64,000 nt of DNA from Odontesthes bonariensis (lineage: Eukaryota > Chordata > Actinopteri > Atheriniformes > Atherinopsidae), in the NCBI RefSeq assembly GCF_027942865.1, contig NC_134524.1, forward strand, positions 2,888,536 to 2,952,535, read 5' to 3'. The notes beneath the pieces were generated by a model. That model did no database searches. It was not told the origin of the DNA and was given only the letters and a program-made list of their open reading frames with translations. How positions within the stretch are numbered: position 1 is the stretch's first letter; each line of letters starts with the position of its first letter. Of this stretch, positions 33,986 through 45,104 are shown piece by piece. A program made the position numbers and the translations under genes.

Positions 33986-34760
33986 AAAATCCGGGTTTAC
34001 AGTGTAGGCTACGATGGCACATGCAGGTGTTCAAGCAAAAACAAAAGAAGTAGCCAAACATGCCTTCTATGCTCACTGTAGCTTGAACTTGGTTATAGCA
34101 GACGCTGTGAAAAGTGTGGCAGATGCAGGAAACTTCTTCTCATTATTGGAAGGACTGAATGTTTTCATCTCTGGGTCTTATGTACATAACAAATGGCTGG
34201 AAGTGCATGAGATGTTTGATGGTGCACCGAGGGAACTCCAACGGCTAAGTGATACATGTAGGCCCACAGCATGTCTCAATGTTCTGGACAGGTTGCCTTG
34301 AAGGTGCCTGAAGAGATCTGAGAACCATCCACAGAGAGCTGCTGAAGCAAGAGGGATGTTGGCTCAAATTGATGTGAATTTAGCTGGATCTCTTGTTCTG
34401 TTCAGAAAGGTCCTGAGTGACTCCACATTTTTATCAGACATGCTCCGGTCTAAAACAGTGGACCATGCTAAGGCTGCAGAACTTATTAAAGCACTTAAAG
34501 AGACACTGGTCCAGTACCGTAGTCAAGCCTCTTTTGGGGAAATGTGGAGTGAAACAACTGATTTATGTCAACAAAGTAACATTGACACGACTCAGCGAAA
34601 ACCAACGAGGCCGAGACAGACAACGAAGGCGCTTCAGGATACTGTCGTCCACCACACCTTGGGACAGTATGTAGTTCAAGATAGCAAACACACGTTTGTG
34701 TCTCTGTGTACTATCCGGTTCTGGATATCATGTTTGGAGATCAAACTGATTAAATTCAGT
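33986..34760 (+). pseudogene. hAT transposase fragment (ZMYM1-like, DUF4371 type)
   Basis: Two frames carry pieces of a hAT-type transposase: HAFYAHCSLNLVIADAVK and FFSLLEGLNVFISGSYVH, RELQRLSDTCR in 34014-34300, then MLAQIDVNLAGSLVLF.., AAELIKALKETLVQYRSQ in 34356-34690. The expected DGA block before GVQAK is shortened and a frameshift near 34300 breaks the protein. The C-terminal dimerisation region is lacking. Confidence 0.7.
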
Positions 34761-35329
34761 TTATATACACATCTGCCATTTGTTGCCACCCCTCAAAAAT
34801 TCATGAACCCAAAACATTTCATCCGGAGCCAAAAGCTTCCATCCAATTTTTCCATTCCGATTTTGATTAGTTTCAGGTGTAGTCTGAGAAAGAGGAGAGA
34901 ATAATGCAAAACAAGAAACTGCAGCACTGCTCAGACACGGCTGGATCTCAACAGGAAACACTCCCTGAGAACCAGATCTAACATGTGACTTCCACTGTGA
35001 GTCAGCTCAGTTACAAACTGGGTTTAACTTCTGAGGTTGGTCTCTGACTGAGGGACTGTCTCTGTCAAGCTAACAGCCCCCCCGGCTGGCTCGCCATGTT
35101 TTGCCACATATACACAACATGACGGGGTTCATTCGGGGGAGGTGACTTCACTGATGACCATCTGCATACAGGAAGACAGTCCTGCGTAACATTCAGTGGC
35201 TACAGCGACTGTCTTGCATTTCTGGTGGCTACTTCCTGTTCAGCCAGGACTGTAGCGCCAGTCGCTAACACACAAAAATCCCCGCTGATCACATCTTTAG
35301 GCCAAAGTGGGATTTGTCAGTGAGATTCT
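34761..35329. other. No gene recognised
   Basis: Right end of the palindrome spacer. No termini, domains or repeats were recognised. Confidence 0.3.
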
Positions 35330-36660
35330 CCCACTGTGAGCGGCAGAAAGCGCTTTCTAAGAAACTCTTCAGGACATAATAGCTGTGGGGACGTAGCTAC
35401 CACAAGAACACAATACAACTCCAAGTCTGTGCTGAACATTTTCCACTGAAATGCTCAGGGTACGCCACACACAGTCAGCTTAAAACTAAAGGGAACAGAA
35501 ACAGCCTGAAGCAGGTTTAAATGATCAGCGTTTCAGTTTGTAGAAACAATCCAATAAAGTATAAGGGTGTCATGTGCACACTCTGCCACCAGGTGTTCTG
35601 GGTAAGTTGTGTAGCCTTCGGGGCAGAAGAAGAAGAAGAAGAAGAGTTGTGGACTAAAACAACGTGAGCAGCGCGACAGAGCATCTGAGATTACAGCAGA
35701 ATGTCTGTTGGGTAAATCTGCTCAGTACCTGATTGTGTGGGTAACTGAGCAGTTGTAGAAGCAACAAACAGATCAGTTCAGTTTCCTCGTGTTAAACGGT
35801 TCAATTCAAAGTAGCGTTAGCCTGCTTAGCTGCCTTTTCCCTCAGTGCAGCCGTGACGTTTGGACTAAAATGCGTTCACACATCTGATTCCAACACAACA
35901 GACATTTGAAAGAGTTTCACAGCTTGAAGTTGAGCCTCGTGCCCTTTTAGTGTTGGAACAGCCTTAACTTTCAGCTTCAGTCATGAGCATCATACAGCTG
36001 TCTGGGAAGTACAGGGAACAACTCCAAACCTTTTTCAGACTGCGTTAAAGATTTCTGGGTCTTTGGGGAAGATGATAAGGGTCAACTTTCCCTCGTAACC
36101 AAACACACATTTTCTTCAAAAATATCTGTGTAGCAAGAACATGAAAAGCATGAGAAAAGTTAACATCTGCCCTTTAATGAAAAGCAGAACAATGAAATAC
36201 AGACGAGTGTAAAGCTCGACTTCACATCAAACTGAAATGATATATTGCTTCTTCAGATGTTTACAGAAATACCCACAGCTGGTGCAAAGCTACTTTGTGG
36301 ATCTTAACTTTAAACAAAACATATGTTCAGTGTAACAGAATAAACATGTTTCTACTTTCAAACAGACTGCATTTTGTTCTGTCCATCAACTCACAATTGA
36401 TGCCATGTTTGTCTAGAACGTCGGGAGATCCGTCCCCAGTAAAAACAATCCCAACAAATTATAAAGCACTTTCAATGGTTCTTCAAACATGTGCTCCCCA
36501 CAGAACATTCAGAACTAAAGTCCTGACAAGAGAAGGTGGTAATCCACAAAGAAGATTTTTAATCTGAACAAAGGCAAGGGATCTGATTGGTAGTTCCTGT
36601 TGCTGCTCCCAGGTGAATGTTTGCTTATCTGCCGTAAAAATTGATGTTGATTTCAGCCAA

Positions 36661-37695
36661 TCATTTCTCTGCAGTGTGACTACGTTGGTGTCTCTTTAGA
36701 TTACCTGATGCAGTGAAAGCTGCCCCACACTGACCACAGCTGTATGGCTTCTCTCCTGTGTGAATACGTTGGTGTTTCTTTAGATTACCTAATGTAGTGA
36801 AAGCTGCCCCACACTGACCACAGCTGTATGGCTTCTCTCCTGTGTGAATACGTTGGTGTGTCTTTAGACTAGATAAGTGAATGAAAGCTGCCCCACACTG
36901 ACCACAGCTGTATGGCTTCACTCCTGTGTGAATACGTTGGTGTTCCTTTAGATGACCTTCTCGAGTGAAAGCTGCCCCACACTGACCACAGATGAAAGGC
37001 TTCTCTCCTGTGTGAATACGTTGGTGTCTCTTTAGACTTCCTGATTCAGTGAAAGCTGCCCCACACTGACCACAGCTGAAAGGCTTCTCTCCTGAGTGAA
37101 TACGTTGGTGTGTCTGTAGACTAGATAAGTGAGTGAAAGCTGCCCCACACTGACCACAGCTGTATGGCTTCTCTCCTGTGTGAATACGTTGGTGTGTCTT
37201 TAGACTACCTAATTGAGTGAAAGCTGCCCCACACTGGTCACAGCTGAAAGGCTTCTCTCCTGAGTGAATACGTTGGTGTGTCTTTAGATGAGATAATCGA
37301 GTGAAAGCTGCCCCACACTGACCACAGATGAAAGGCTTCTCTCCTGTGTGAATACGTTGGTGTGTCTTTAGATTACCTAATGTAGTGAAAGCTGCCCCAC
37401 ACTGACCACAGCTGAAAGGCTTCTCTCCTGTGTGAATACGTTGGTGTGTCTTTAGATGAGATAATCCAGTGAAAGCTGCCCCACACTGACCACAGCTGAA
37501 AGGTTTCTCTCCTGTGTGAATACGTTTGTGTGTCTTTAGACTACCTAATGTAGTGAAAGCTGCCCCACACTGACCACAGCTGTATGGCTTCTCTCCAGTA
37601 TGAAGCCTCTGATGAGACCTCAGATTTGATCGTTTGATAACTTTCCCACAGTCCTTACAGCAGTGCCATCTGGATCCCTCTTGGGCTCTATGTTT
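36661..37695 (-). CDS. C2H2 zinc-finger exon, 12 fingers (right arm)
   Basis: Mirror copy of the 24148-24930 exon, following the same TCATTGCAG acceptor on the minus strand. It begins KHRAQEGSRWHCCKDCGK and has twelve fingers: the divergent first finger, then eleven (Y/F)(S/I)CGQCGAAF fingers with TGEKP linkers, ending HTAEK. Helix positions differ from the nine-finger copy (TESGS, TREGH, IHLSS, TASGN). So the two exons differ in both finger number and predicted contacts. All zinc ligands are intact and the frame is open for 344 codons. No upstream effector-domain exon is visible. Likely nuclear DNA binding, target unknown. Confidence 0.8.
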   Translation of the reverse strand, partial: KHRAQEGSRWHCCKDCGKVIKRSNLRSHQRLHTGEKPYSCGQCGAAFTTLGSLKTHKRIHTGEKPFSCGQCGAAFTGLSHLKTHQRIHTGEKPFSCGQCGAAFTTLGNLKTHQRIHTGEKPFICGQCGAAFTRLSHLKTHQRIHSGEKPFSCDQCGAAFTQLGSLKTHQRIHTGEKPYSCGQCGAAFTHLSSLQTHQRIHSGEKPFSCGQCGAAFTESGSLKRHQRIHTGEKPFICGQCGAAFTREGHLKEHQRIHTGVKPYSCGQCGAAFIHLSSLKTHQRIHTGEKPYSCGQCGAAFTTLGNLKKHQRIHTGEKPYSCGQCGAAFTASGNLKRHQRSHTAEK

Positions 37696-38060
37696 CTGCA
37701 ATGACAAAGAGGAAGAAGACTTAGATCCTTTTGAAGTTCACACAAAAGATTTCTCTAAGCTAACCTACGCTAACCAACATATTCTAACTGGAGCTGGACA
37801 GACCGAGCCACACAGGTCTCAATATCTCAGATCAAATGTGAACGCTGAGGGTGCGTTTATAAGTGCCCTCAGCTATCAGCACTGTGCTCTGATGTGTTCT
37901 GCACACGTTCAGCTTTTTAGGCAGTAAACTCTTGCATTTTGCTCTTTTACTAATTCTTTTTGTCATGATGAAACTCTGAAAAGGAACTTGAGCTACAATA
38001 TTTCTAAATGATGGAAGGAACCAGAGTCTTGTCCAAGTTGTTTACTTAAACACCATGTAG

Positions 38061-40229
38061 CTACCGCCCAATATCACTAATAAATGTAGACCTCAAAATA
38101 ATCTGCAAAGCTCTCACCAAAAGAATAGAAAAAATAACTCCCCTTATAATACATCCTGACCAGACAGGTTTTATAAAGGGTAGGCACTCATCCACTACCA
38201 CACGCAGACTAATTAATCTCATAGATTATTCTACCATCAACAACTTGGAAACCACAATTGTCTCTCTAGATGCTGAAAAAGCATTTGATAAAGTTAACTG
38301 GAAATTTTTATTTGCAGCATTAAACAAATTCGGGTTTGGGTCGTACTTCATTAACTGGATAAGGATACTATATAGCTCCCCAAATGCATGTGTCAGGACA
38401 AATGATCAAATTTCTCCAACCTTCAGTCTGCAGAGAGGTACCAGACAGGGTTGCCCACTTTCACCCTCACTTTTTGCCATCTTCATCGAACCTTTAGCAG
38501 CTGCTATCAGACAAGATGGAAATATTAAAGGCTTCCATCCCAAAAATATTGAACATAAAATAAGTCTTTATGCTGATGATGTATTACTTTTCCTTCAGAA
38601 CTCAGAGACATCTCTCACTCACACGATCACACTCATAAATAAATTCTCAGCACTTTCTGACTACTCTATCAACTGGACTAAGACCACCGTTCTGCCCATC
38701 AACTGTAGTTTCAAGAATATACCTGCTATCACTTTACTGTCAGGAAATATTAGATACTTAGGCATAAACATTTCCTCCAGGCTGTCTGAGCTAACAAAGC
38801 TAAATTATGTTCAACTCTTAAAGACAGTAGAGGATGATCTCACTCGTTGGAAGTCATTACCCAATTTCACTTAAGTGGAGAATCGCTACCATTAAACTGA
38901 TGGTATTACCAAAAGTTAACAATTTGTTTTCAATGATCCCCACAAAACCATCCGCTACTTGGTTTAAGTCACGAGATTCATGCATCTCCAAATTTCTGTG
39001 GAAAAACAAACCACCACGTATTAGTTTAAAAACTCTACAGAAGACCAAGGACAGTGGTGGATTAGATTTACCTAATTTTCAGAACTATTTCTTAGCCAAT
39101 AGGTTACAATATATATCAAAATGGTTTAAATCTAGCCCACTACATGAACTATGGATAAATATAGAACAAGCTTTATGTGATAATATGGAAATCTCGGACC
39201 TGCCACTTATTAGTCCAAATGTAAGACATCACAAATGCTTCAAAAGCATTAACATCAGCACCTCTCTGACCTGGTGGGAATTTCTTAAAATTACAAAGTC
39301 CTAACTTCTCCCGTGTAAACTTACACCCATCTGGAACAATCCTGACATCCTGCAAAACAAAAAAATGCTAAACTTTACTCTATGGAAGAACAAAGGAATA
39401 AAACATCTGGAACATGTTGTCCAAAATGGAAATTTTATTTAATTCGATGCGCTCATATCACAACATGGGTTAGGAAGCAATTAATTTCTAGAATACCAAC
39501 AACTTAAATCTATAATAACTAAGAAATATATCCTCCAACAACCAGACTTACAACTCCCCATTAGGGTAGCAGAATTTTTAAGCTTCTGCACACCAAAACT
39601 GCTATCAAAAATATATAAATTACTGTCTAAGATGGATGATACAATTTCTTTACCATCCTCAAAATGGGAGGCAGATCTATCCCTCAGTTCTAATTCTAAC
39701 CATAACTTCTGGCCACAAATATGTTTGAACACCTTCAGACTGACTCGAAATCCTAATTTGCAGCTCATACAATACAAAATCACATTATACACATTATACA
39801 GGACAAAGGATGTTCAGGATGGTTCTAACACACTCAAACATCTGCACACATTGCACAGATAACACTCCTGATAATTATGCACACGCTTTATGGTTTTGTG
39901 CGCCTGTCCAGAAGTTTTGGCTTGAGGTCTGTGAGGACCTAGCAACATGGCTAAAGTGTAGTATTCCTGCACGCCCCACACTGTGCATACTGGGTGACTT
40001 GGACAACATCAACATGGAAATTAACTCCGCACACATGGTCCTCACAGTGCTATGTATCGCAAAGAAAACTATTCTCATGAACTGGAAAGCAAAGAGGAAT
40101 CTGTGTAAGAACCAGTTTAGAAATTTTCTTTTAGATTATATTAGCATGGAAACAATGTCTGCCTCCTCAAAAGATCAACTGGCTGAATTTCATTCTCTCT
40201 GGTCCCCGCTGATTAGCTTTATCACATAG
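38061..40229 (+). pseudogene. L1 ORF2, RT and C-terminal part
   Basis: RT motifs QTGFIKGRHSSTTTRRL, VSLDAEKAFDKVNWKFLF, GTRQGCPLSPSLFAIF and catalytic ISLYADDVLLFL are intact in the first frame (to 38874). The next frame (38834-39304) has KWRIATIKLMVLPKVNNLF and SGGLDLPNFQNYFLANRLQ. The last (39810-40229) carries the cysteine-histidine C-terminal motif ICTHCTDNTPDNYAHALWFC. At least two frameshifts and a short gap separate them. The endonuclease and ORF1 are absent through 5' truncation. Confidence 0.9.
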
Positions 40230-40287
40230 TGGGGGTGGTGTGTTGCTGTCCCGCCGCTCTGGGCGGTCGGTTGTGTGCTGGGGGGGG

Positions 40288-40505
40288 CTGTGTGGCTTCG
40301 GGTTTCTGGTGGTCTCTCGGGTCGTGGGGGCCGGGTTGATCATTGCTGGGGGGCTGTGTGGCTTCGGGTTTCTGGTGGTCTCTCGGGTCGTGGGGGCCGG
40401 GTTGATCATTGCTGGGGGGGCTGTGTGGCTTCGGGTTTCTGGTGGTCTCTCGGGTCGTGGGGGGCGGGTTGATCATTGCTGGGGGCGGGTTGATCATTGC
40501 TGGGG
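40288..40505. repeat. 67-bp tandem repeat, about 3.3 copies
   Basis: The unit starts CTGTGTGGCTTCGGGTTTCT and ends GATCATTGCTGGGGGG. It lies in the L1 3' region, with a partial last copy. Confidence 0.9.
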
Positions 40506-41067
40506 GGGACTGTGTGTCTGGCCTGGTTGGCAGTTTGGGGGACTTGTGGGTGGAGCTGCCTTGCGGTGTTGGGCGTGGTCTCTTGGTGGGCATGGGGGGG
40601 TGGTCGCTGGCTCTGGGTCGGGTGGCCATGCCGCCCTGGCATGGGGTGTAGTGCTGGGCCTGGGCCCGGGCCCTGGTGTCTGGGCGCTGCCTTGCGCCCC
40701 GGGGGGTGCTCTGCTTGTGCCCGGGGGGGTCTGGTAGCCCTGGGAACGCCGCCGTGAAGGTGGGTCGGTGCGGGTCCTGGTGTCGGGCTGGTTGCTCTGG
40801 GGTCTCTGATGTGCCTGCAGGCTGTTCTTTGTTAGGGTGGGGTGGCGTGCAGTGGGGTGTGGCGGTGCTTCTCCCCGGTCTTCTAGATCCCCAAACCCCT
40901 CTCCCTTCTGGCTCCTGTACACAGCACATTCACACACGTAGGGTTTGAGGGCGGGTGTGTTCTGTGGGGGGCAGCGAATGGGTCCACGTAGGTGGTCCTC
41001 TTTGCTGCACTCTGCAGCCCCCCGCCCTTGTTTTAATTACACCTTAGACATCACTAATCATGAGACA

Positions 41068-41069
<2 letters not shown>

Positions 41070-41102
<33 letters not shown>
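41070..41102. repeat. (AC)n microsatellite
   Basis: About 16 AC dinucleotides in the L1 3' region. A G homopolymer of about 26 bases follows at 41235-41260. Confidence 0.95.
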
Positions 41103-42444
41103 TAGGTTTTGGGGGGCGATAGCACTGAGTGGTATCTGGTGGGCGGGGCTCTTTGGGTATGTAGGCTGCCCGGAGGGCCACGCTCCCAGTTCCACAAGGT
41201 TGCTTGCCCCTCAATTAGGGAATATCAAAGAGCCGGGGGGGGGGGGGGGGGGGGGGGGGGTGTCTTCCCGCACCCCTGTTGCCTGGTTGCTGCCTGGGGC
41301 GGGGGGGCCAGGAGGTCTGTGGTGGCTTGGGGGCTGCTGGCCCCCGGATGTGCCCGCTACGCCACACTCCAGCGGAGGTTGGGGATGGATGCATGTGCTG
41401 TGCGAGTGTTTGTGGATGTGTTTTTTTCTTTTCTTTATGTATGTATGTATTTATTTATTTATTTCTTATATGATTTATGGGGTGACTGGGTCTGGGTCCT
41501 CTGGCCTGCTTGTGCTGTTCCTGATGGAGGCCCGCTGCCTCACCCACCTGTGGGCACGTCTTGACTCCCGGGGCGCTTGCCCAGGGGCACTGGGGCAGGC
41601 GGTGGCCCACTGCGGTTGGCTGTCTGGGGCGCCTGGCCCTCTCGGGTGTTGGGCGGGGCCCCTGCCGGGGGGTTTGGTGGCGCTCGGGCCGGTTCCGGGG
41701 CGCGGCCTGTGTCTGGGTGGGGGGGGCCTGGCGGGGCTGGTAGGCTGCCGCCTCTGGTCGCCGGGGGGGCTCTGCCCAATGCTTGTGGGGGCTCTGTCCG
41801 GGAGCTTCCTCTGCCGTCTTCTGGGGGGATGTGTGGCTTTCCCTATGGTGGGCTTCCCGGGTTCTGTGCTCCTTGGGGGCTGTTGGTGGCCTGGGTCTGG
41901 GGGCCCTCTCGGCCTGCTTCTGATTGCTTGGGGGGGGGGGAGATTGTGGCCCTATACACTGATATTTAAGCATGGTTATTATGTGGGACCATCTATTTGT
42001 ATTGCATGCTCATGCGCACACACACACAAGCCCAGTAGCATGTTCACTATGCTCACTAAGCAGTTGTTGTACTGTCCTGTGGTTTAAGGTCACCTGTGTA
42101 TTATATGAGATTGCTGCTGCTTGTGTTTTTTTTTTGTTTTTTTTTGTGTTTGTTCTCTGCTTGTCTGCTTACAGGTGCTCCTGGTGTCTCTAAGGCTGGA
42201 TTCCCCACAAAAGCCGTGAATCGTCTTCAGTTTTGTTTTTACAGGTGTAGCAGCTGGTTGTCTGATTTTTCATTGTTTTTTATGTTTGTCTCTTCATGTT
42301 TCTGTTCTTTTTTTCTCTTCTTCACTTTCCCTCTCTCTCTGTCCCCCGGTCCGGTTAAAAAAAAAAGGTTGGGCTGAAAAAGGTTGATGACCGCTGGTTT
42401 AAACGAATAAAAGTAACAGTGGTGGTAATACATGACATTCTTTA

Positions 42445-43042
42445 AGGCTGATTCATACTCGGCGCAACCGCGCAACTGTTCTGGCTCGAGAACCATTAAT
42501 GACGTCATCGAAAGCGCCAGCCCCTTCACAGTTCCTTCAGCTCATAAGCGCAGTTTGCGCCGAGTATGCGTCACATTTGCAGTTCTCTCCAGACCAGCGG
42601 GCGTCACTGTTGAGGAAACAAGCTGAAGCATACACAATGCCACCTGTGGTGTCACGTCAGCAGAGGCTGGCACATCTGATGCGGAATGAATTTACTCTGG
42701 GTGTAGAACTGTATATGTATCTCAGAGCTAAGCGGCTGCGGCAAAAACAGAAGAGAAGGTGGAATGTTCGTCCTTTGCACCAGAACAGATGTACAGATGT
42801 TTGTAGAGGCGCACCCTCTCGGTCACCGCGGTCTCTGCAGTGTTCATTTTTTGTTTTTCTTGGTCAGCTGTTTCCGGTTGAGCGCGCGCGAAGTCAGGAA
42901 AAAAGTTGTGTGCGCGACCTTGCGCCGCGCGAGGATTTTCTAGCTTGCGAAGGGGGGCGTGGCGGAATTTTGGGTCACGTGACCGTTTGCGCCATTTGCG
43001 ACCAGCTAGTAAGAGCGAGGTTGCGCCGAGTAAGAATCAGCC
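42445..43042. mobile_element. Harbinger deletion derivative (0.6 kb)
   Basis: Ends AGGCTGATTCATACTCGGCG and CGCCGAGTAAGAATCAGCC are inverted repeats flanked by TTA. The left palindrome arm gives the empty site (CATTCTTTACACTAACC, reversed, about 23695-23715). The interior joins the first codons of a Harbinger transposase (42637-42790) to the promoter side of the MADF gene (42790-43042, homologous to 1303-1569), so both genes' bodies are deleted. It could be mobilised only in trans. Confidence 0.9.
42637..42789 (+). pseudogene. Harbinger transposase N-terminal remnant
   Basis: From an ATG the frame reads MPPVVSRQQRLAHLMRNEF, TLGVELYMYLRAKRLRQK and RRWNVRPLHQNR, the basic N terminus with the R(R/W)xVRPxxxxR motif seen in HARBI1-like transposases. 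The DDE nuclease domain is missing. Confidence 0.7.
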
Positions 43043-43470
43043 TTAACACTAACCCTCTGTTCCAGCTTACAACTCAGAGGTCTGCAGCCATTCAGCTCAA
43101 CAGCCATCAAGTCCGTTTTAACTCAACCTCTGTTTCTCTTTGTTAAAACAACTCTACAAACCTGTCATCTAACCATTAAAGAGCCAGAATATTACCACCA
43201 CCAGGTTCAATTCATGTAACCCAGAGACTTTTAACACAAATAATGAAGATTAGCTCCTGAACCTCTCAAATCTGCAGACTGAGAGCCAGAAAACGTCCCA
43301 CCACAACAATCTGCCCGCTGATTTTCTTCCAGCAGATCATTCAGCCTGCAGCACATGTTGAGTCTAAGCACATCTGGATCTGCAGCTCAGAGAGAGGAAA
43401 TGAAACCAGGAAACACTTTGCTGTTTTTAACCAGGAAAAACACAAACTGAGCAAATGGAACATTTATTAA

Positions 43471-43789
43471 CCCCTTAACGTTTTTATGTCCCGCCGGCGG
43501 GACGTTGCACACTTCAGCGCAAATCCGGGGTTTTCCTCAGCCCGCCTTTATATGTACTTACATATGTTATATACCGTTGGAAAGCTAAGGGTATTGTGAT
43601 TCCAATTATGTATCCAGGATACAATCAGAACTGTGGACGCAGTAAACACCTATGTAAAACCAGTCGCAACAAAAAAAAAGTGTCAAAGTCACCTATAAAG
43701 CCTCACAGTATTCTAAGAAAAGAAACAATTCCAATAAAAATGGTCCTGTCACGTTGGCAAGGGTCCAATTAATGTACTCCAGTAAAATA
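43471..43789. mobile_element. piggyBac-like terminus
   Basis: Directly after TTAA (43467-43470) the sequence begins CCCCTTAACGTTTTTATGTC and has the palindrome CCCGCCGGCGGG, in keeping with a piggyBac-type terminus and target. The palindrome-arm homology stops exactly here. No transposase or second terminus was found, so it is a one-ended fragment. It probably continues past the MITE at 43798-44312. Confidence 0.5.
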
Positions 43790-43797
43790 GTCTACAA

Positions 43798-44312
43798 CAG
43801 GGGTCTTCAACCTTTTTCAGGCCAGGGACCCCCAAACTGATGGAGAGTTGGAGCAGGCACCCCCCTACTATTAATATGGCATACAATTGTGTTTTATATT
43901 TAACGGGGCCTAGTGCCGTGTATAAACATAGCTACTCTGTTATTGTACATTCAATACTAAGCTATTCAAATAATACACAGGTTAATATATTCATGTTTTT
44001 ATTTTAAACATGTGCAAGGTACAGGGTGGCCGTGCCACTGCCATTTATAAACAAACATCTTGCATACAACACTGAGCTATTCAAATAATCCACAGATTTT
44101 AACTTTAAACATGCATGTAGATGGGACAATGAATCCTCAAACCATCTGTGGAGGGCACACGTTTGCACACAATTTCTGAGAAAAAACTGTTTGGAAATTT
44201 TTTTTTTTAATTTATTTATTTATTTTTTTTAAATGTTAAAAATCGTCTAATCAACCAAAGATTTCGCGACCCCCCTGCAGTACCTCCGCGGACCCCCTGT
44301 TGAAGACCTCTG
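43798..44312. mobile_element. hAT MITE with perfect 8-bp target duplication
   Basis: Ends CAGGGGTCTTCAACC and GTTGAAGACCTCTG are inverted repeats, flanked by GTCTACAA at 43790-43797 and 44313-44320. The 515-bp interior has no frame. Confidence 0.95.
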
Positions 44313-44410
44313 GTCTACAACAAGTATTTCGCCCACAAAGACACAAAGTCTGCGGCGGCTAACTTTCAGAATTTCTGTCAGAAGCATATTTTTTAGCCTA
44401 CAGGGCAGTG

Positions 44411-44926
44411 GATGGAAATGGTAAGGTTTGCTTACCTATTGTTCCTGTTGTGGTTAGAAGCAAGGCTAGCAGCATCAGTTCTGTCACGTACGCATTACTC
44501 GATCCAGGAGCCAACACCAGTTTAGTGTCGGAAGAACTCACCAAGAAACTCAAAGTTAAGGGCAAGCCTGCCAGGTTAGACCTTGATACAGTAGGAGGCA
44601 GTCGAGAAGGAATATTTACTGGAAGTGTGGACCTTGAGATAGACTCACTGCACGATGGCAGCATGTACACGCTTAATGGTGCGAGAACACTAAATAAGTT
44701 AAACATAGGACTTATCCGTCTAGCTACACCTGATGAGACGGCCAGATGGGATCACTTAGCGGACATCCCTATTCCCACTGTCAACTCCAAAGATGTGCAC
44801 CTTGTTATTGGACAAGATGCACCACGTCTTCTCAGAGCTGAAGAATATCCTGTAGGAGGAGATAATGACCCATATGCTACCAGAACGGTGCTTGGCTGGG
44901 CCATAAATTGTTCTAGAATGCGCTGC
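44411..44926 (+). pseudogene. BEL/Pao pol fragment: aspartic protease region
   Basis: The frame shows CLPIVPVVVRSKASS, YALLDPGANTSLVSEEL, HLVIGQDAPRLLRAEEYP and PYATRTVLGWAIN, the retropepsin-like region of BEL/Pao polyproteins. The protease active site D(S/T)G is DPG here, which would be inactive. A LINE interrupts the next codons and the pol frame resumes at 49084. No LTRs are recognised. Confidence 0.8.
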
Positions 44927-45104
44927 TGAGGGTGGCAGCACGTTGGAGTAGCTCTGTACCTCACATTGAGATTTTCTTTTTCTAAATTTCATTCCTGTTA
45001 TTTCTTGGAAGAAATTGCATTTTTTGGACAATTGTTCCTTCCTGCCTTGGATGCTGTGCAGCTGGATTAATTTTTCCCAATACTTTTGTATATTTTGCTC
45101 TTTT

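Larger units (their letters stand above)
38061..42366 (+). mobile_element. 5'-truncated L1-clade LINE with long G-rich 3' region
   Basis: The insert begins inside the RT (SYRPISLINVDLKII) and ends in a run of ten A at 42357-42366. The left arm gives the empty site ..CATGTAG/AGGTTGGG.., and no target duplication can be seen. ORF2 remains occupy 38061-40229. The rest (40230-42356) is a 3' region with strong G richness on the sense strand, a 67-bp tandem repeat, an AC microsatellite and T-rich tracts near the tail. Confidence 0.85.
35330..43470 (-). repeat. Right arm of inverted duplication 2
   Basis: Reverse complement of 23271-28550. It carries an L1 (38061-42366) and a Harbinger derivative (42445-43042) that the left arm lacks, and lacks the Tc1-like element. 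It ends exactly at TTAA (43467-43470), where a piggyBac-like terminus begins. Confidence 0.9.

Noticed and set aside
40222-42087. Large ORFs on both strands in the G-rich region
   Set aside because: Low-complexity Gly/Trp- or Pro/Arg-rich translations of an L1 3' region; no domain, and stops are rare only because of base composition.
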